From Hungatella_A sp034142505 (lineage in GTDB: Bacteria > Bacillota > Clostridia > Lachnospirales > Lachnospiraceae): 64,000 nt of DNA. Within the stretch, counting starts at the first letter, position 1, and each line of letters begins with the position of its first letter. The stretch covers positions 62,001-126,000 of the forward strand of contig JAWZDV010000024.1 in NCBI GenBank assembly GCA_034142505.1. The letters are read 5' to 3'. Position numbers and translations under genes: made by a program. The notes beneath the pieces are model-generated. The model did not search any database, was not told the origin of the DNA, and saw nothing but the letters and a program-made list of their open reading frames with translations. Shown here piece after piece: positions 52,483-60,644 of this stretch.

Positions 52483-52590
52483 TTCGCTCTTTCAAGTGGC
52501 GAAGCACTTCAATTAAAGGTTCACGTTCGAAGTAGTGAGGCACTTCAATGAAAGGTTTGCACTTCAAGCAGCAAAGTTCTTTCATGAACA
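52483..52590 (-). ncRNA. toxI: ToxI-type repeat antitoxin RNA (three 36-nt repeats)
   Basis: Minus-strand tandem repeats: R1 52590-52555, R2 52554-52519, R3 52518-52483, each 36 nt. R2 and R3 agree at 24 of 36 positions; R1 is more diverged. R2 and R3 share CTTT-ATTGAAGTGC, and each can form a short hairpin (GAAGT/ACTTC in R2, AAGTG/CACTT in R3). By analogy the toxin cuts the precursor into monomers that form a pseudoknotted inhibitory complex. Repeat length equals that of Pectobacterium ToxI, but copy divergence is unusually high. Confidence 0.85.
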
Positions 52591-52608
52591 ATATCTGTGT
52601 TCTTTTAA

Positions 52609-52637
52609 AGTATAGTCCATTTTAATATAACAGTCAA
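52609..52637 (-). promoter_or_regulatory. Promoter of toxIN
   Basis: Minus-strand -35 TTGACT (52632-52637), 17-bp spacer, -10 TATACT (52609-52614). Transcription would start near 52602, about 12 nt before the first repeat. Confidence 0.85.
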
Positions 52638-52670
52638 CACCTAATCTGTATTTACCCATCTATCTTGTAA

Positions 52671-52692
52671 CAGTTCAGACGGCTCATCTTCT
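52671..52692. repeat. Partial copy of the palindromic intergenic element
   Basis: About 18 of 22 bases match the left end of the 39012-39149 element (GTTCAG-CGG...CATCTTCTT). It lies at the junction between the toxIN promoter and the sulfatase stop codon, and is preceded by GTAACA as at the other element's right end. Confidence 0.5.
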
Positions 52693-54146
52693 TAAGCGTT
52701 CTTCCCTTGATTAGAATATCCCGCCGGCGTCGGCCAGTGATACCCTCTCTGGTTGTACAGTCCAAAGTCCGCCTTCGGTTTGTGTTCCCCAGCCGGGATT
52801 CCCACCAGGCGGCCATCGTTCACCCAGCCTAGATCAGCATCATGAAGATTCTCCATTAAAAATCCGGTCATGATCTCCAATACTTCCCGGCACTCCGGGT
52901 CACCTGCACAGTCATGACTCTCTCCACGGTCCTTTTCCAGGTTAAACAGCTGGAATTTATTCCCATAGGGATAATAAATCAGCTTAAAATCCCCCCAGCG
53001 GATCATGCGGGTCGCCTTTTCCCCATCGCTCACTTCCCCATAGATATAGGGATGGGTCTGCTCCGTCATCAGCGGAATGCCCTCCACCGTCTCTGGGATC
53101 GGGATGCCGCACAAATCGAGCAATGTCGGCATCAAATCGCCCATTCCCGCCAGCTTCTTCTCCACAGTCCCCCGCCACGGCAGCATCGGTTTCCCGGACA
53201 GGATGAACGGCACTCTCGCCGCCTCCTCATAGAAACAGCGTTTTGCCACCATCCCATGGTCAAACAGCATATCCCCGTGATCACTGGTAAACGCCAGGAT
53301 CGTATCATCCAGCAGGTTACTCTCCCTCAGGGTCCCAATCAGCAAGCGGATCTGGTAATCGATATGGGTGCACTGGGCAAAAAACGCCCGTCTCGCCCGC
53401 CGGATTTCCTTCTTGGAGTAAATGCCGGCCGACTCACACATCGACTGGAAAATCGGACTGTCATCCATCCAGTCATCTGCCGCCACCGGTTCCAACTCGT
53501 CCTCGTCATACATATCTAAAAATGTCTGAAGCGGCACCAGCGGCGGATGCGGAAACTGGTAAGACGCATAGAAGAAAAATGGCCTGCCAGGGTCCTTTCT
53601 CTTAATCTGGCGCATCATCTCCATCGTCACCCAGTTCGTCGGATGGGCGCGCTCATCCAAATGCCAGGGCCGGGTATAGTAGGTATTATTGCCCATCCCA
53701 TGCATAAATTCCTGCCCCAGATAGCCGTGCTCTCCAAGCCAGATCTGGTAATCATCCACCGCCCCCAGTTCATACCGCCCTTCCTCCATCAGCACCACAT
53801 CCTCAAACCCGATGCGGCTGCGCTGCGGATAGACATGGAGTTTACCCACAGCCGCTGTCTGGTAGCCGTTGCGGCAGAAGGTCTCCGCCAATGTGGGCGC
53901 CTTCGGCATTTCCATCCGGTCGGAGTAAACCCGGTCCCCGTGGGTCTTCGGAGATAAACCGGTCATCATGGTCCGGCGGGCGGGAATGCACACCGGACAC
54001 TCGCTGTAAAAATTCTGGAACCGGACACCGTTTTCCGCCAGGTAATCCAGGGTCGGCGTCATAATGTCCTTCCTCCCCTCACATCCAAGCAGGGAGCCGG
54101 ACCAGTGATCCGTACATATCAGTAGTACATTTTTCCTGTCGCTCAT
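52692..54146 (-). CDS. Sulfatase (formylglycine-dependent arylsulfatase family)
   Basis: 484 residues from the ATG at 54146 (GGAGGAATGTG; the GTG three bases upstream is too close). Metal-site Asp in NVLLICTDHW. Sulfatase signature CPVCIPARRTMMTG near residue 51-64, with C-x-P-x-R giving the Cys converted to formylglycine. FTSDHGDMLFDHGMVAKRCFYEEAARVPFILSG is the second metal site. No signal peptide, so it is cytoplasmic. Last gene of the TRAP operon 2, suggesting cleavage of an imported sulfate ester. No anaerobic sulfatase-maturating enzyme is encoded nearby. Confidence 0.93.
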   Translation of the reverse strand: MSDRKNVLLICTDHWSGSLLGCEGRKDIMTPTLDYLAENGVRFQNFYSECPVCIPARRTMMTGLSPKTHGDRVYSDRMEMPKAPTLAETFCRNGYQTAAVGKLHVYPQRSRIGFEDVVLMEEGRYELGAVDDYQIWLGEHGYLGQEFMHGMGNNTYYTRPWHLDERAHPTNWVTMEMMRQIKRKDPGRPFFFYASYQFPHPPLVPLQTFLDMYDEDELEPVAADDWMDDSPIFQSMCESAGIYSKKEIRRARRAFFAQCTHIDYQIRLLIGTLRESNLLDDTILAFTSDHGDMLFDHGMVAKRCFYEEAARVPFILSGKPMLPWRGTVEKKLAGMGDLMPTLLDLCGIPIPETVEGIPLMTEQTHPYIYGEVSDGEKATRMIRWGDFKLIYYPYGNKFQLFNLEKDRGESHDCAGDPECREVLEIMTGFLMENLHDADLGWVNDGRLVGIPAGEHKPKADFGLYNQRGYHWPTPAGYSNQGKNA

Positions 54147-54190
54147 CACATTCCTCCGTCAATCTTTCCTATTTCTATCCTAACATCAAA

Positions 54191-55483
54191 CTATAACAGC
54201 CCCAAAATCCCCGGCAGCGTCAGCGTGATTCCCGGAATATAGGTAATCAGCAGCAGCACCACAAACATAACCGCCAGCAGCGGCAGCGTATGCTTAAACA
54301 GCCGCTCAATCGGCACACCGGAAATTCCGCTTCCAATAAAGAGCACTCCCCCAACCGGCGGCGTAATCAACCCGATGCCGCAGTTCAAGATCAGCACCGC
54401 GCCAAACTGAATCGGACTGAATCCAATACTCAAAAGCACCGGCATCAAAATCGGAGTCACAATCACGATAATGGACGCCATCCCCAGAATCGTCCCCAAT
54501 ACCAGGATAATCAGGTTGATCAGAAGCAGAATCAAAAATTTACTGTCCGTCAGCCCCAGCATCCCATTAACCACCATCTCCGGAATTTTCAAATATGTAA
54601 TACAGAATCCAAACGGCCCGGAAGCCGCAATCAAAATCAGCACCGTGGACAGCGTTTTCACACTGCTTTTCACCACACCGAACAAATCTCTCCCATTCAT
54701 CTCCCGGTAACCGGCCATGGACACCACCAGCGCGTAGACACAGGCAATCGCCGCACTCTCCGTGGCGGTAAACAGTCCCATCACCACGCCGATCACCACG
54801 ATAATCACCGTCCCCAGCCCCCAGATGGATTTCTTCACAGCCGCCCACAGATTACCAAGCGTAAACGGCGTCCCCTTGGGATAATGTCTCTTCACCGACA
54901 GATAATAACAAAACACCATCAGCGCGATTCCCAAAAACACCCCGGGAACCAGCCCCGCCATAAACAGGGCGCTGACGGAAATGCCTCCGGCCGCCATGGC
55001 ATAGATGATCATATTGTGGCTTGGCGGAATCAGCATCCCCTGCACACTGCTGGTCATAGTCACCGCCGTGGCAAACTCCTTGTCATACCCCTGCTTATCC
55101 ATCATGGGAATCAGAATTGCCCCAAGGGAAGCCGTATCCGCCGAAGCCGACCCGGAGATCCCCCCAAAGAAAATCGACGCCACAATATTCACCATGGCAA
55201 GTCCGCCCCTCATCCAGCCAACCATGGCGTCCGCCAGCAAAATCAGCCGGTCGGAAATACCGCCCCTCGCCATGATATCACCGGACAGAATAAAAAACGG
55301 AATCGCCAGAAACGTAAACCCGTCCACCCCGTCCACCATCGTATTGATAATCTGTGTCGGTGACAGCCCCAGATAAAGAATGGTCAGGGACGCCGCCGCC
55401 ATCATCGCATACGAGATGTGAAACCCGATGACAATCATCACTGCAAATGACACCAGCAGAATTACAATCGCCGTTGTATTCAT
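54191..55483 (-). CDS. dctM: TRAP transporter large membrane subunit (DctM), second system
   Basis: 430 residues, about 12 TM segments: FTFLAIPFFILSGDIMARGGISDRLILLADAMVG, FFGGISGSASADTASLGAILIPMMD, and LIPPSHNMIIYAMAAGGISVSALFMAGLVPG are diagnostic. Distinct from the 35018-36331 copy. It lies between dctQ and the sulfatase gene, all in one direction with short gaps. Confidence 0.95.
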   Translation of the reverse strand: MNTTAIVILLVSFAVMIVIGFHISYAMMAAASLTILYLGLSPTQIINTMVDGVDGFTFLAIPFFILSGDIMARGGISDRLILLADAMVGWMRGGLAMVNIVASIFFGGISGSASADTASLGAILIPMMDKQGYDKEFATAVTMTSSVQGMLIPPSHNMIIYAMAAGGISVSALFMAGLVPGVFLGIALMVFCYYLSVKRHYPKGTPFTLGNLWAAVKKSIWGLGTVIIVVIGVVMGLFTATESAAIACVYALVVSMAGYREMNGRDLFGVVKSSVKTLSTVLILIAASGPFGFCITYLKIPEMVVNGMLGLTDSKFLILLLINLIILVLGTILGMASIIVIVTPILMPVLLSIGFSPIQFGAVLILNCGIGLITPPVGGVLFIGSGISGVPIERLFKHTLPLLAVMFVVLLLITYIPGITLTLPGILGLL

Positions 55484-55486
55484 ACC

Positions 55487-55987
55487 CTAAAATCCCCCTT
55501 TCAGCAACCGGTAGACGGACATCGCCGCCCCGTAAACGCCGCCGATCACCACCGACAGATAGATCATGCTCATCGGCCATCTGGTCGCCGACATTTTCGC
55601 CATTTTTGTCAACTGCATCAGCTGAATCCCGTATACCACCCAGATCACATTGATGATGAGCAGCAGCACATAAGCCCCCCGGTGAAACATGGATGCCAGC
55701 TTCTTCGGCACCAGATAATTGATAATACTCATCCGCACATGAAGCCCCTCTTTAATGGCAAATCCCGCACTCAGAAAGCACAGCCACACCATACAGAGAA
55801 TCCCCAGCTCCTGGGTCCACCTTGGATTCCTCACAAAGGGCAGATACCGCCCAATCACCCCATAGGAAACTGCAAACACCATCACCGCAAACACCGCCAC
55901 GCACAGAATCAGCATTCCCGTGGAAATATAATCGGCCGCTTGATCCAGCGCGCTCTTCCTGCTATTTGTCTCTTTCGCCTGTTCCAT
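55487..55987 (-). CDS. dctQ: TRAP transporter small membrane subunit (DctQ), second system
   Basis: 166 residues, four TM helices, with YGVIGRYLPFVRNPRWTQELGILCMVWLCFLSAGFAIKEGLHVRMSII as the conserved core. RBS TTAGGAGGAG. Stop to dctM start is 3 bp, so expression is coupled. Confidence 0.93.
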   Translation of the reverse strand: MEQAKETNSRKSALDQAADYISTGMLILCVAVFAVMVFAVSYGVIGRYLPFVRNPRWTQELGILCMVWLCFLSAGFAIKEGLHVRMSIINYLVPKKLASMFHRGAYVLLLIINVIWVVYGIQLMQLTKMAKMSATRWPMSMIYLSVVIGGVYGAAMSVYRLLKGGF

Positions 55988-56074
55988 AAACTCCTCCTAA
56001 AAAGGGGGATCTGCGGATGTCTGGTCCGCAAACCGCCCCCTTCCTGTGCCTGTCTCGTTATCGTTTCTCCAGGT

Positions 56075-57181
56075 TTACTCGTATTTCGTGTTCTTAATCT
56101 GCTCGATCACGCCGGCATATACCTGGCCGTGTTTGTCGTAAACGCTGGCACAGGCCTCCTGCCACTCTGCCACATTTACATCGATCACTTCCGTTCCCGA
56201 ATCCTTGATGGTCTGTAAATATTCCTCGTCCTTCGCGTCGGAAAGCTCCTCAAAGTAAGGAACCGATTCCTGGAAACAATCCCGGATCAGCTGCTGGTCC
56301 TCCGGGCTTAACCGGTTCCATGTCACCTCGGAGAATAAAATCAGGTTCGGGCTGATCTCATGCTGGTCCATCACATAGTACTTGGAAACCTCCTGGAACG
56401 CATTGTTCACAAACCCGGATAACGGCTGCTCCGCGCCATCCACAACGCCGGACTGCAAGGCACTGTAAAGCTCCGAGAATGCCACGGACTGGGCAAACGC
56501 CCCTACCGCCTCCACAGAATCATAGTAGATGGAACCTTCCTGGCAGCGGATCTGCATATTCTTCATATCCTCCGGCTTCTCCACCCGTTTCTTGGTGAAG
56601 AAATAGTTTCTGGCCGACTCCTGATATGCCCCGATACAAACCATGGAACTTCCCGAAGACTGCACCGTGTCAAGCAGGGCCTTCCCGTCGGCCCCCTTCT
56701 CAAATGCTCTCGCATGGGCAACCGAATCAAACAGATAGGGCAGTGTGAACACCCCCAGCTCATCACAGCCATAATCGGCGATGACACCGCTCATCAGCAT
56801 CGCCGCGTCGATGGTTCCCGTCTGCATCCCCTGAACCGTTGACGCTTTGTCCCCCAGTGTCCCGCTGTAAAACAGATCCAGTTTGATGCGCCCTTCCGAC
56901 TTCTCCTCCAGAATCTCACCGAACCTGGCAACGCCCTGGCACAGCGGATGTGTTTCCCCATTCTGGAGCGCAAATTTCAGCGTGTAGCTCTCCCCTGCCG
57001 CAGCTGCTTTGCTGTCCGCCGCCTTAGTAGTCTCCCCTTCTGTCTTATCCTGTTCCGTGGCGCCGGTCTTCGTCTCAGCCGCCGGTGCCGCTGTTGTCTG
57101 AGTCGTGGATGACGAATTTCCGCAGGCTGTCAGTGACACAGCCATGGCAGCAGTTAACAATGTTGCAATGATCTTCTTCAT
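56075..57181 (-). CDS. dctP: TRAP transporter solute-binding lipoprotein (DctP), second system
   Basis: 368 residues from the ATG at 57181 (CCAGGAGGG). Lipobox LLTAAMAVSLTAC, Cys19, then a Thr/Ala/Lys linker to about residue 60. SBP core: ALQNGETHPLCQGVARFGEILEE, TLPYLFDSVAHARAFE, SARNYFFTKKRVEKPEDMKNMQIRCQEG and LQSGVVDGAEQPLSGF. The conserved arginine of MQIRCQ predicts a carboxylate-bearing ligand, which together with the sulfatase suggests a sulfated organic acid (inference). Confidence 0.94.
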   Translation of the reverse strand: MKKIIATLLTAAMAVSLTACGNSSSTTQTTAAPAAETKTGATEQDKTEGETTKAADSKAAAAGESYTLKFALQNGETHPLCQGVARFGEILEEKSEGRIKLDLFYSGTLGDKASTVQGMQTGTIDAAMLMSGVIADYGCDELGVFTLPYLFDSVAHARAFEKGADGKALLDTVQSSGSSMVCIGAYQESARNYFFTKKRVEKPEDMKNMQIRCQEGSIYYDSVEAVGAFAQSVAFSELYSALQSGVVDGAEQPLSGFVNNAFQEVSKYYVMDQHEISPNLILFSEVTWNRLSPEDQQLIRDCFQESVPYFEELSDAKDEEYLQTIKDSGTEVIDVNVAEWQEACASVYDKHGQVYAGVIEQIKNTKYE

Positions 57182-57288
57182 AACGATATTCCCTCCTGGT
57201 TGTATGGTCATTAGTTCTTATTGATCAGACGCGCATCTGTTTCTTAACACTATTTTAACAGTCTTTTCTGTGTCTTTCCACGGACTGC

Positions 57289-57336
57289 ATCGACACATTC
57301 TATGACAAAATCGACATTTTTGTCGATCCATGTCGG
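57289..57336. promoter_or_regulatory. Repeated TGTCGAT boxes upstream of TRAP operon 2
   Basis: ATCGACA at 57289-57295 and 57310-57316 (21 bp apart, two helical turns), TGTCGAT in opposite orientation at 57321-57327, and a TGTCGG one helical turn further (57331-57336). They lie upstream of dctP and downstream of the response-regulator gene, making them likely response-regulator binding sites. A weak -35 with a TAAAAT -10 downstream fits an activated promoter. Confidence 0.55.
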
Positions 57337-57367
57337 TTATGTCCCATTTTTCTCCCCTTAATGCACA

Positions 57368-57411
57368 AAAAAAGATACGAAAATCACAAGTAATTGTGCA
57401 TCTCGTATCTT
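57368..57411 (-). terminator. Terminator of the two-component gene pair
   Basis: Minus-strand AAGATACGA / TCGTATCTT stem followed by TTTTTTTG; the stem begins in the stop codon of the response-regulator gene. Confidence 0.85.
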
Positions 57412-58138
57412 ATGGGATGTAACATTCCTCCCGGTCCACACTTTCCCGGTACCTCGCAGGGGAAATCCCGGTGGCCTGCCGGAAAGACTTTGCAAAATAG
57501 GCGGCATCCCCGAACCCGGTCTTCTCCGCCACCTCGCTGGAATTCATGCCCCGCAGGAGCAGTTCCTTCGCCTTCGCCAGACGGACCTCCCGCAGATACC
57601 CCATGATGGTCGTCCGGCATTCCTCCTTGAACAGCCGTCCCAAATAGGATTTGTCCAGGCAGATCTCATCGGCCACGTCCTGAAGTGTGATATTTTCCGT
57701 ATAATGCTGTTCCAGATATTTCTTTATCTTCTGTATGGTGCCGGCCTTTCCAAATAAGGCCTCTTCCTCCCTGCCGCCTTTCACCGCCCGGTCCACGGCC
57801 TCCCGAAAGGTCTCCACCGAATAAGGTTTCACAATATAATCCAGCGCCTGGGCCCGCATGGACTCCCTCAAATGCTCGTAATCCGAGTAAGCGGAAACCA
57901 TGATGATCCTGCTGTCCGGCAGTTCCTTTCTGATCTGTCTGGAAGCCGCCAGCCCGTCCATCAGCGGCAGGTTGATATCCATCAAAATAAGGTCCGGTTT
58001 CCCCTCCAGCGCCAGCTTCACCGCCGCCAGCCCGTCTCTCGCCGTCATGATCTCCGTCGTCTCCGAAAAACCGGTCTGAATCAGATGGACCATGGCTTTA
58101 CACTCCAGGGCCTCATCCTCCACAATTAAAACCTTCAC
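57410..58138 (-). CDS. YesN-type response regulator with AraC DNA-binding domain
   Basis: 242 residues, GTG start overlapping the kinase stop (GTGA) behind GAAAGGGG. Receiver domain: acidic pair E7/D8, phospho-acceptor D54 in LILMDINLPLMDG, then VSAYSDYEHLRES and DYIVKPYS. The AraC domain begins near residue 135: ITLQDVADEICLDKSYLGRLFKEECRTTIMGYLREVRLAKAKELLLRGMNSSEVAEKTGFGDAAYFAKSFRQATGISPARYR. It should activate the adjacent TRAP-sulfatase operon when phosphorylated by the upstream kinase. Confidence 0.95.
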   Translation of the reverse strand: MKVLIVEDEALECKAMVHLIQTGFSETTEIMTARDGLAAVKLALEGKPDLILMDINLPLMDGLAASRQIRKELPDSRIIMVSAYSDYEHLRESMRAQALDYIVKPYSVETFREAVDRAVKGGREEEALFGKAGTIQKIKKYLEQHYTENITLQDVADEICLDKSYLGRLFKEECRTTIMGYLREVRLAKAKELLLRGMNSSEVAEKTGFGDAAYFAKSFRQATGISPARYRESVDREECYIP

Positions 58139-59571
58139 AGGATTCCCCCTTTCTGCGGAATCAGTATGGTGACGCTGCTGTACACTCCCGGCTCGCTCTC
58201 AATCTCCATCCACCGCCGCCCGGCGCCGTACATCAGCTCCAGACGCCTGCGGATGTTGTTAAGCCCGATGCCGCTGTCCCCCTCCGACAAAACCTGAGTG
58301 GCATCGAAGCCCACGCCGTCATCGGTCACACAGACAGCCACAAGATCGTCATCCTCCCTTGTGACGGAGATGTGGATGTGCAGGTTCTCCTTATTGCCGA
58401 AGCCGTGTTTAAAACAGTTCTCCACCACCGGCTGGACCGACATGGTTGGGATGTAGATGTCCTCGCCGTCTAGATCATTGTGGATCTCAGATTTCAAGGC
58501 GTCGCCAAACCGGCATTTCTGGAGAAATAAATACTGGCTCACGATGTCCAGCTCCTCCTCCAGCGGCGTGGTCAGTTCCTTCTGGTACAGGGAATACCGG
58601 AGAATGTTGCCGGTGGCTTCCACCAGCTGCATCACATGTTCCGAATTGCCCACCAAAGCGGTGACACCGATCAGATTCAGGGAATTAAACAGAAAATGAG
58701 GGTTCACCTGGGCGCGGAGGGCCGACATCTGGGCCGTCACCACCATGGAGTGCTGCTGTTCATTGATCAGCCTTTCCTCATGCAGCTGCTTCTCCAGCTT
58801 GGCCTGCTTCTCGATCTCCTTGATATAGTTCTTGATCTCCTGTTTCATATGATTGGCCGTCTGGGAGATCAGCGTAAACTCCCGGTACCGGGACTCCTTT
58901 AAATCCGGAACATCCCAGTCCCTGGCCGCCAGCCGGTTAAAAGACTCCATCATCCCGTCCAGCACCCGCTTCGTCACAATGGAAAACCGGGCCAAAAGCG
59001 CGCCCATGACCAAAGCCGCCACGGCAAAAGCACCGCCGATGAGAAACATCCAGCGGGACACCTTTCGAAAATCCGCCTCATATTGGTTTCTGGCATAGAG
59101 CATATCGTTCTTGGCCATCTCCAGGGCCTGCTGCTGATGCATATTCAAGCCCCCGTCCACATACAGCACCGTCGCATACTGGGCTTCCGCCCCGTCAAGA
59201 GCCTTCCGGATCTGCTCCTGCTGGTACACATTAAAACTATTCAGCCTTCTGATATAATTGAGCGTCACCGGCGCGTCCTGGCAGTACTCCCGGTAATCCT
59301 CCAAATCCCCGGTCAGCGTCTCACAGGCCGTCCGGTAATGTTCAAACCCTTCCTCCGACCACTCCCTGGCAAACAGCCCAAACACCCGTTCCATCTCATG
59401 CAAGTCCTCCAGGATCGTATCCACCGCCGCCGTCCTCGTGATAAACTGTTCCTGCAGCTGGCTCTGTACCGACAACCCATACACCATCGTCCCGGTCACC
59501 GCCACCGCCATCAAAAGCACCGCCGCCCCCAGCGAGGAAAAGAACCCCATGATCCCTGACTGTTTTTTCAT
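58135..59571 (-). CDS. YesM-type membrane sensor histidine kinase
   Basis: 478 residues. TM1 about residues 9-30, extracellular helical sensor to about 170, TM2 about 171-195, HAMP linker (RFSIVTKRVLDGMMESFNRLA), coiled coil, His_kinase motif ALRAQVNPHFLFNSLNLIGV with the phospho-His, and HATPase motifs VVENCFKHGFG and DDGVGFDATQVLSEGDSGIGLNNIRRRLELMYG. It is encoded 23 bp after an RsmH paralogue, so may share transcripts with it. It senses an extracellular cue, presumably the TRAP ligand or a related compound. Confidence 0.95.
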   Translation of the reverse strand: MKKQSGIMGFFSSLGAAVLLMAVAVTGTMVYGLSVQSQLQEQFITRTAAVDTILEDLHEMERVFGLFAREWSEEGFEHYRTACETLTGDLEDYREYCQDAPVTLNYIRRLNSFNVYQQEQIRKALDGAEAQYATVLYVDGGLNMHQQQALEMAKNDMLYARNQYEADFRKVSRWMFLIGGAFAVAALVMGALLARFSIVTKRVLDGMMESFNRLAARDWDVPDLKESRYREFTLISQTANHMKQEIKNYIKEIEKQAKLEKQLHEERLINEQQHSMVVTAQMSALRAQVNPHFLFNSLNLIGVTALVGNSEHVMQLVEATGNILRYSLYQKELTTPLEEELDIVSQYLFLQKCRFGDALKSEIHNDLDGEDIYIPTMSVQPVVENCFKHGFGNKENLHIHISVTREDDDLVAVCVTDDGVGFDATQVLSEGDSGIGLNNIRRRLELMYGAGRRWMEIESEPGVYSSVTILIPQKGGIL

Positions 59572-59594
59572 ACCGATTTTCCCTCATTTTATCT

Positions 59595-60644
59595 TCATGC
59601 TTTCACCGCCCACCTCATCTTCGTGGACCGGGCGCGGGGATTGCGATTGCATTCTTCGGCGGACGGGCGGATGACATCGGCGGATATTTCGCTGTAAATG
59701 CCGGCATTTTGCAGGCGTTTGAAGGATTTCTTGACCAGGCGGTCTTCGCCGGAGTGGAAGGTTAAAATTGCCACGCGGCCGCCGGGGGCCAGCGCGTCCG
59801 GGAGTTTTTCCAGGAAGTCGTAGAGGACCTCGAACTCACTGTTGACGTCAATCCGCAGGGCCTGGAAGGTGCGCTGGCAGGATTTCTTGACTGCCTCCTT
59901 CTGGTCGGCAGCCGGGAGGAAAGACAGAGCTTTCTCGATCACCTGCCTTAAGTCCGTGGTGGTTTCGATATGACCGCCACGTTTTATGGTGTTGACGACA
60001 GCCTTTGCAATCTCTTCCGCGTACGGCTCGTCCGCATTTTCCAGAAGCATGCCCTGCAATTCTTCCAGGGTGATGGTCCGGAGCCGTTTGGCAGCGGTCT
60101 CTCCCTTCTCGGGATTGAGACGCAGATCAAGAGGGCCTTCCGTCTTATAGGAAAATCCGCGGTCGGGATTATCAATCTGCATGGAGGAAACACCTAAATC
60201 CGCCATCATAAAATCAAACGGCCCCACTTCCGCCGCCAGCTTGTCAATATCCGCAAAATTCATCTGCCGAATCGTCAAAATCTCCGGCCCATATCCCAGA
60301 TTCGCCAGACGGGTTTTCGTCTTCTCCGACTCGATGGGGTCCACATCCAATGCGTACAAATGGCCTTGCGAATCCAGACATTTCAACATCTCCAGCGTAT
60401 GTCCGCCATAGCCCAGCGTTGCGTCCAGGCCTTTTTGCCCAGGCTGAATCTGCAGAAATTGAAGGATTTCCTTCACACAGATAGAAATGTGCATCCCAGC
60501 CGGGGTGCTGCCTTTCTGAATGACTTTCTCCACCGTGTCACTGTATTTCTCCGGCTGATGTTCCTTGTATTTTTCCTGATAAGTTTTTGGGTGCGTTCCT
60601 TTGTAACGAACACGTCTTACATGTTTTTGTTCCTGATTATCCAT
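59595..60644 (-). CDS. rsmH: RsmH-like 16S rRNA (cytosine-N4) methyltransferase paralogue
   Basis: 349 residues, about 40 longer than usual owing to a basic N-terminal extension. RsmH motifs: LDATLGYGGHTLEML (SAM loop), YALDVDP, MMADLGVSSMQIDNPDRGFSY, GPLDLRLNPEKGETAAKRL, QRTFQALRIDVNSE and FHSGEDRLVKKSFKRL (HSLEDR in canonical enzymes). Canonical rsmH sits in the dcw division cluster; this gene is isolated and overlaps an upstream KAP-type NTPase gene by 8 bp. It may be a second copy with altered substrate. Confidence 0.9.
   Translation of the reverse strand: MDNQEQKHVRRVRYKGTHPKTYQEKYKEHQPEKYSDTVEKVIQKGSTPAGMHISICVKEILQFLQIQPGQKGLDATLGYGGHTLEMLKCLDSQGHLYALDVDPIESEKTKTRLANLGYGPEILTIRQMNFADIDKLAAEVGPFDFMMADLGVSSMQIDNPDRGFSYKTEGPLDLRLNPEKGETAAKRLRTITLEELQGMLLENADEPYAEEIAKAVVNTIKRGGHIETTTDLRQVIEKALSFLPAADQKEAVKKSCQRTFQALRIDVNSEFEVLYDFLEKLPDALAPGGRVAILTFHSGEDRLVKKSFKRLQNAGIYSEISADVIRPSAEECNRNPRARSTKMRWAVKA

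Noticed and set aside
52483..52590. Possible mini-CRISPR array
   Set aside because: The 36-nt units are directly adjacent with no spacers and are followed by a terminator and a ToxN gene.
52283..52591. 102-codon minus-strand ORF spanning the toxI repeats
   Set aside because: It only reads through the 36-nt repeats (36 is divisible by three) and across the terminator into toxN in another frame. There is no RBS; the repeats are better explained as the RNA antitoxin.
54290..55363. 357-codon plus-strand ORF opposite dctM
   Set aside because: His/Gln/Arg/Pro-rich shadow of a highly conserved TRAP gene on the other strand, with no RBS.
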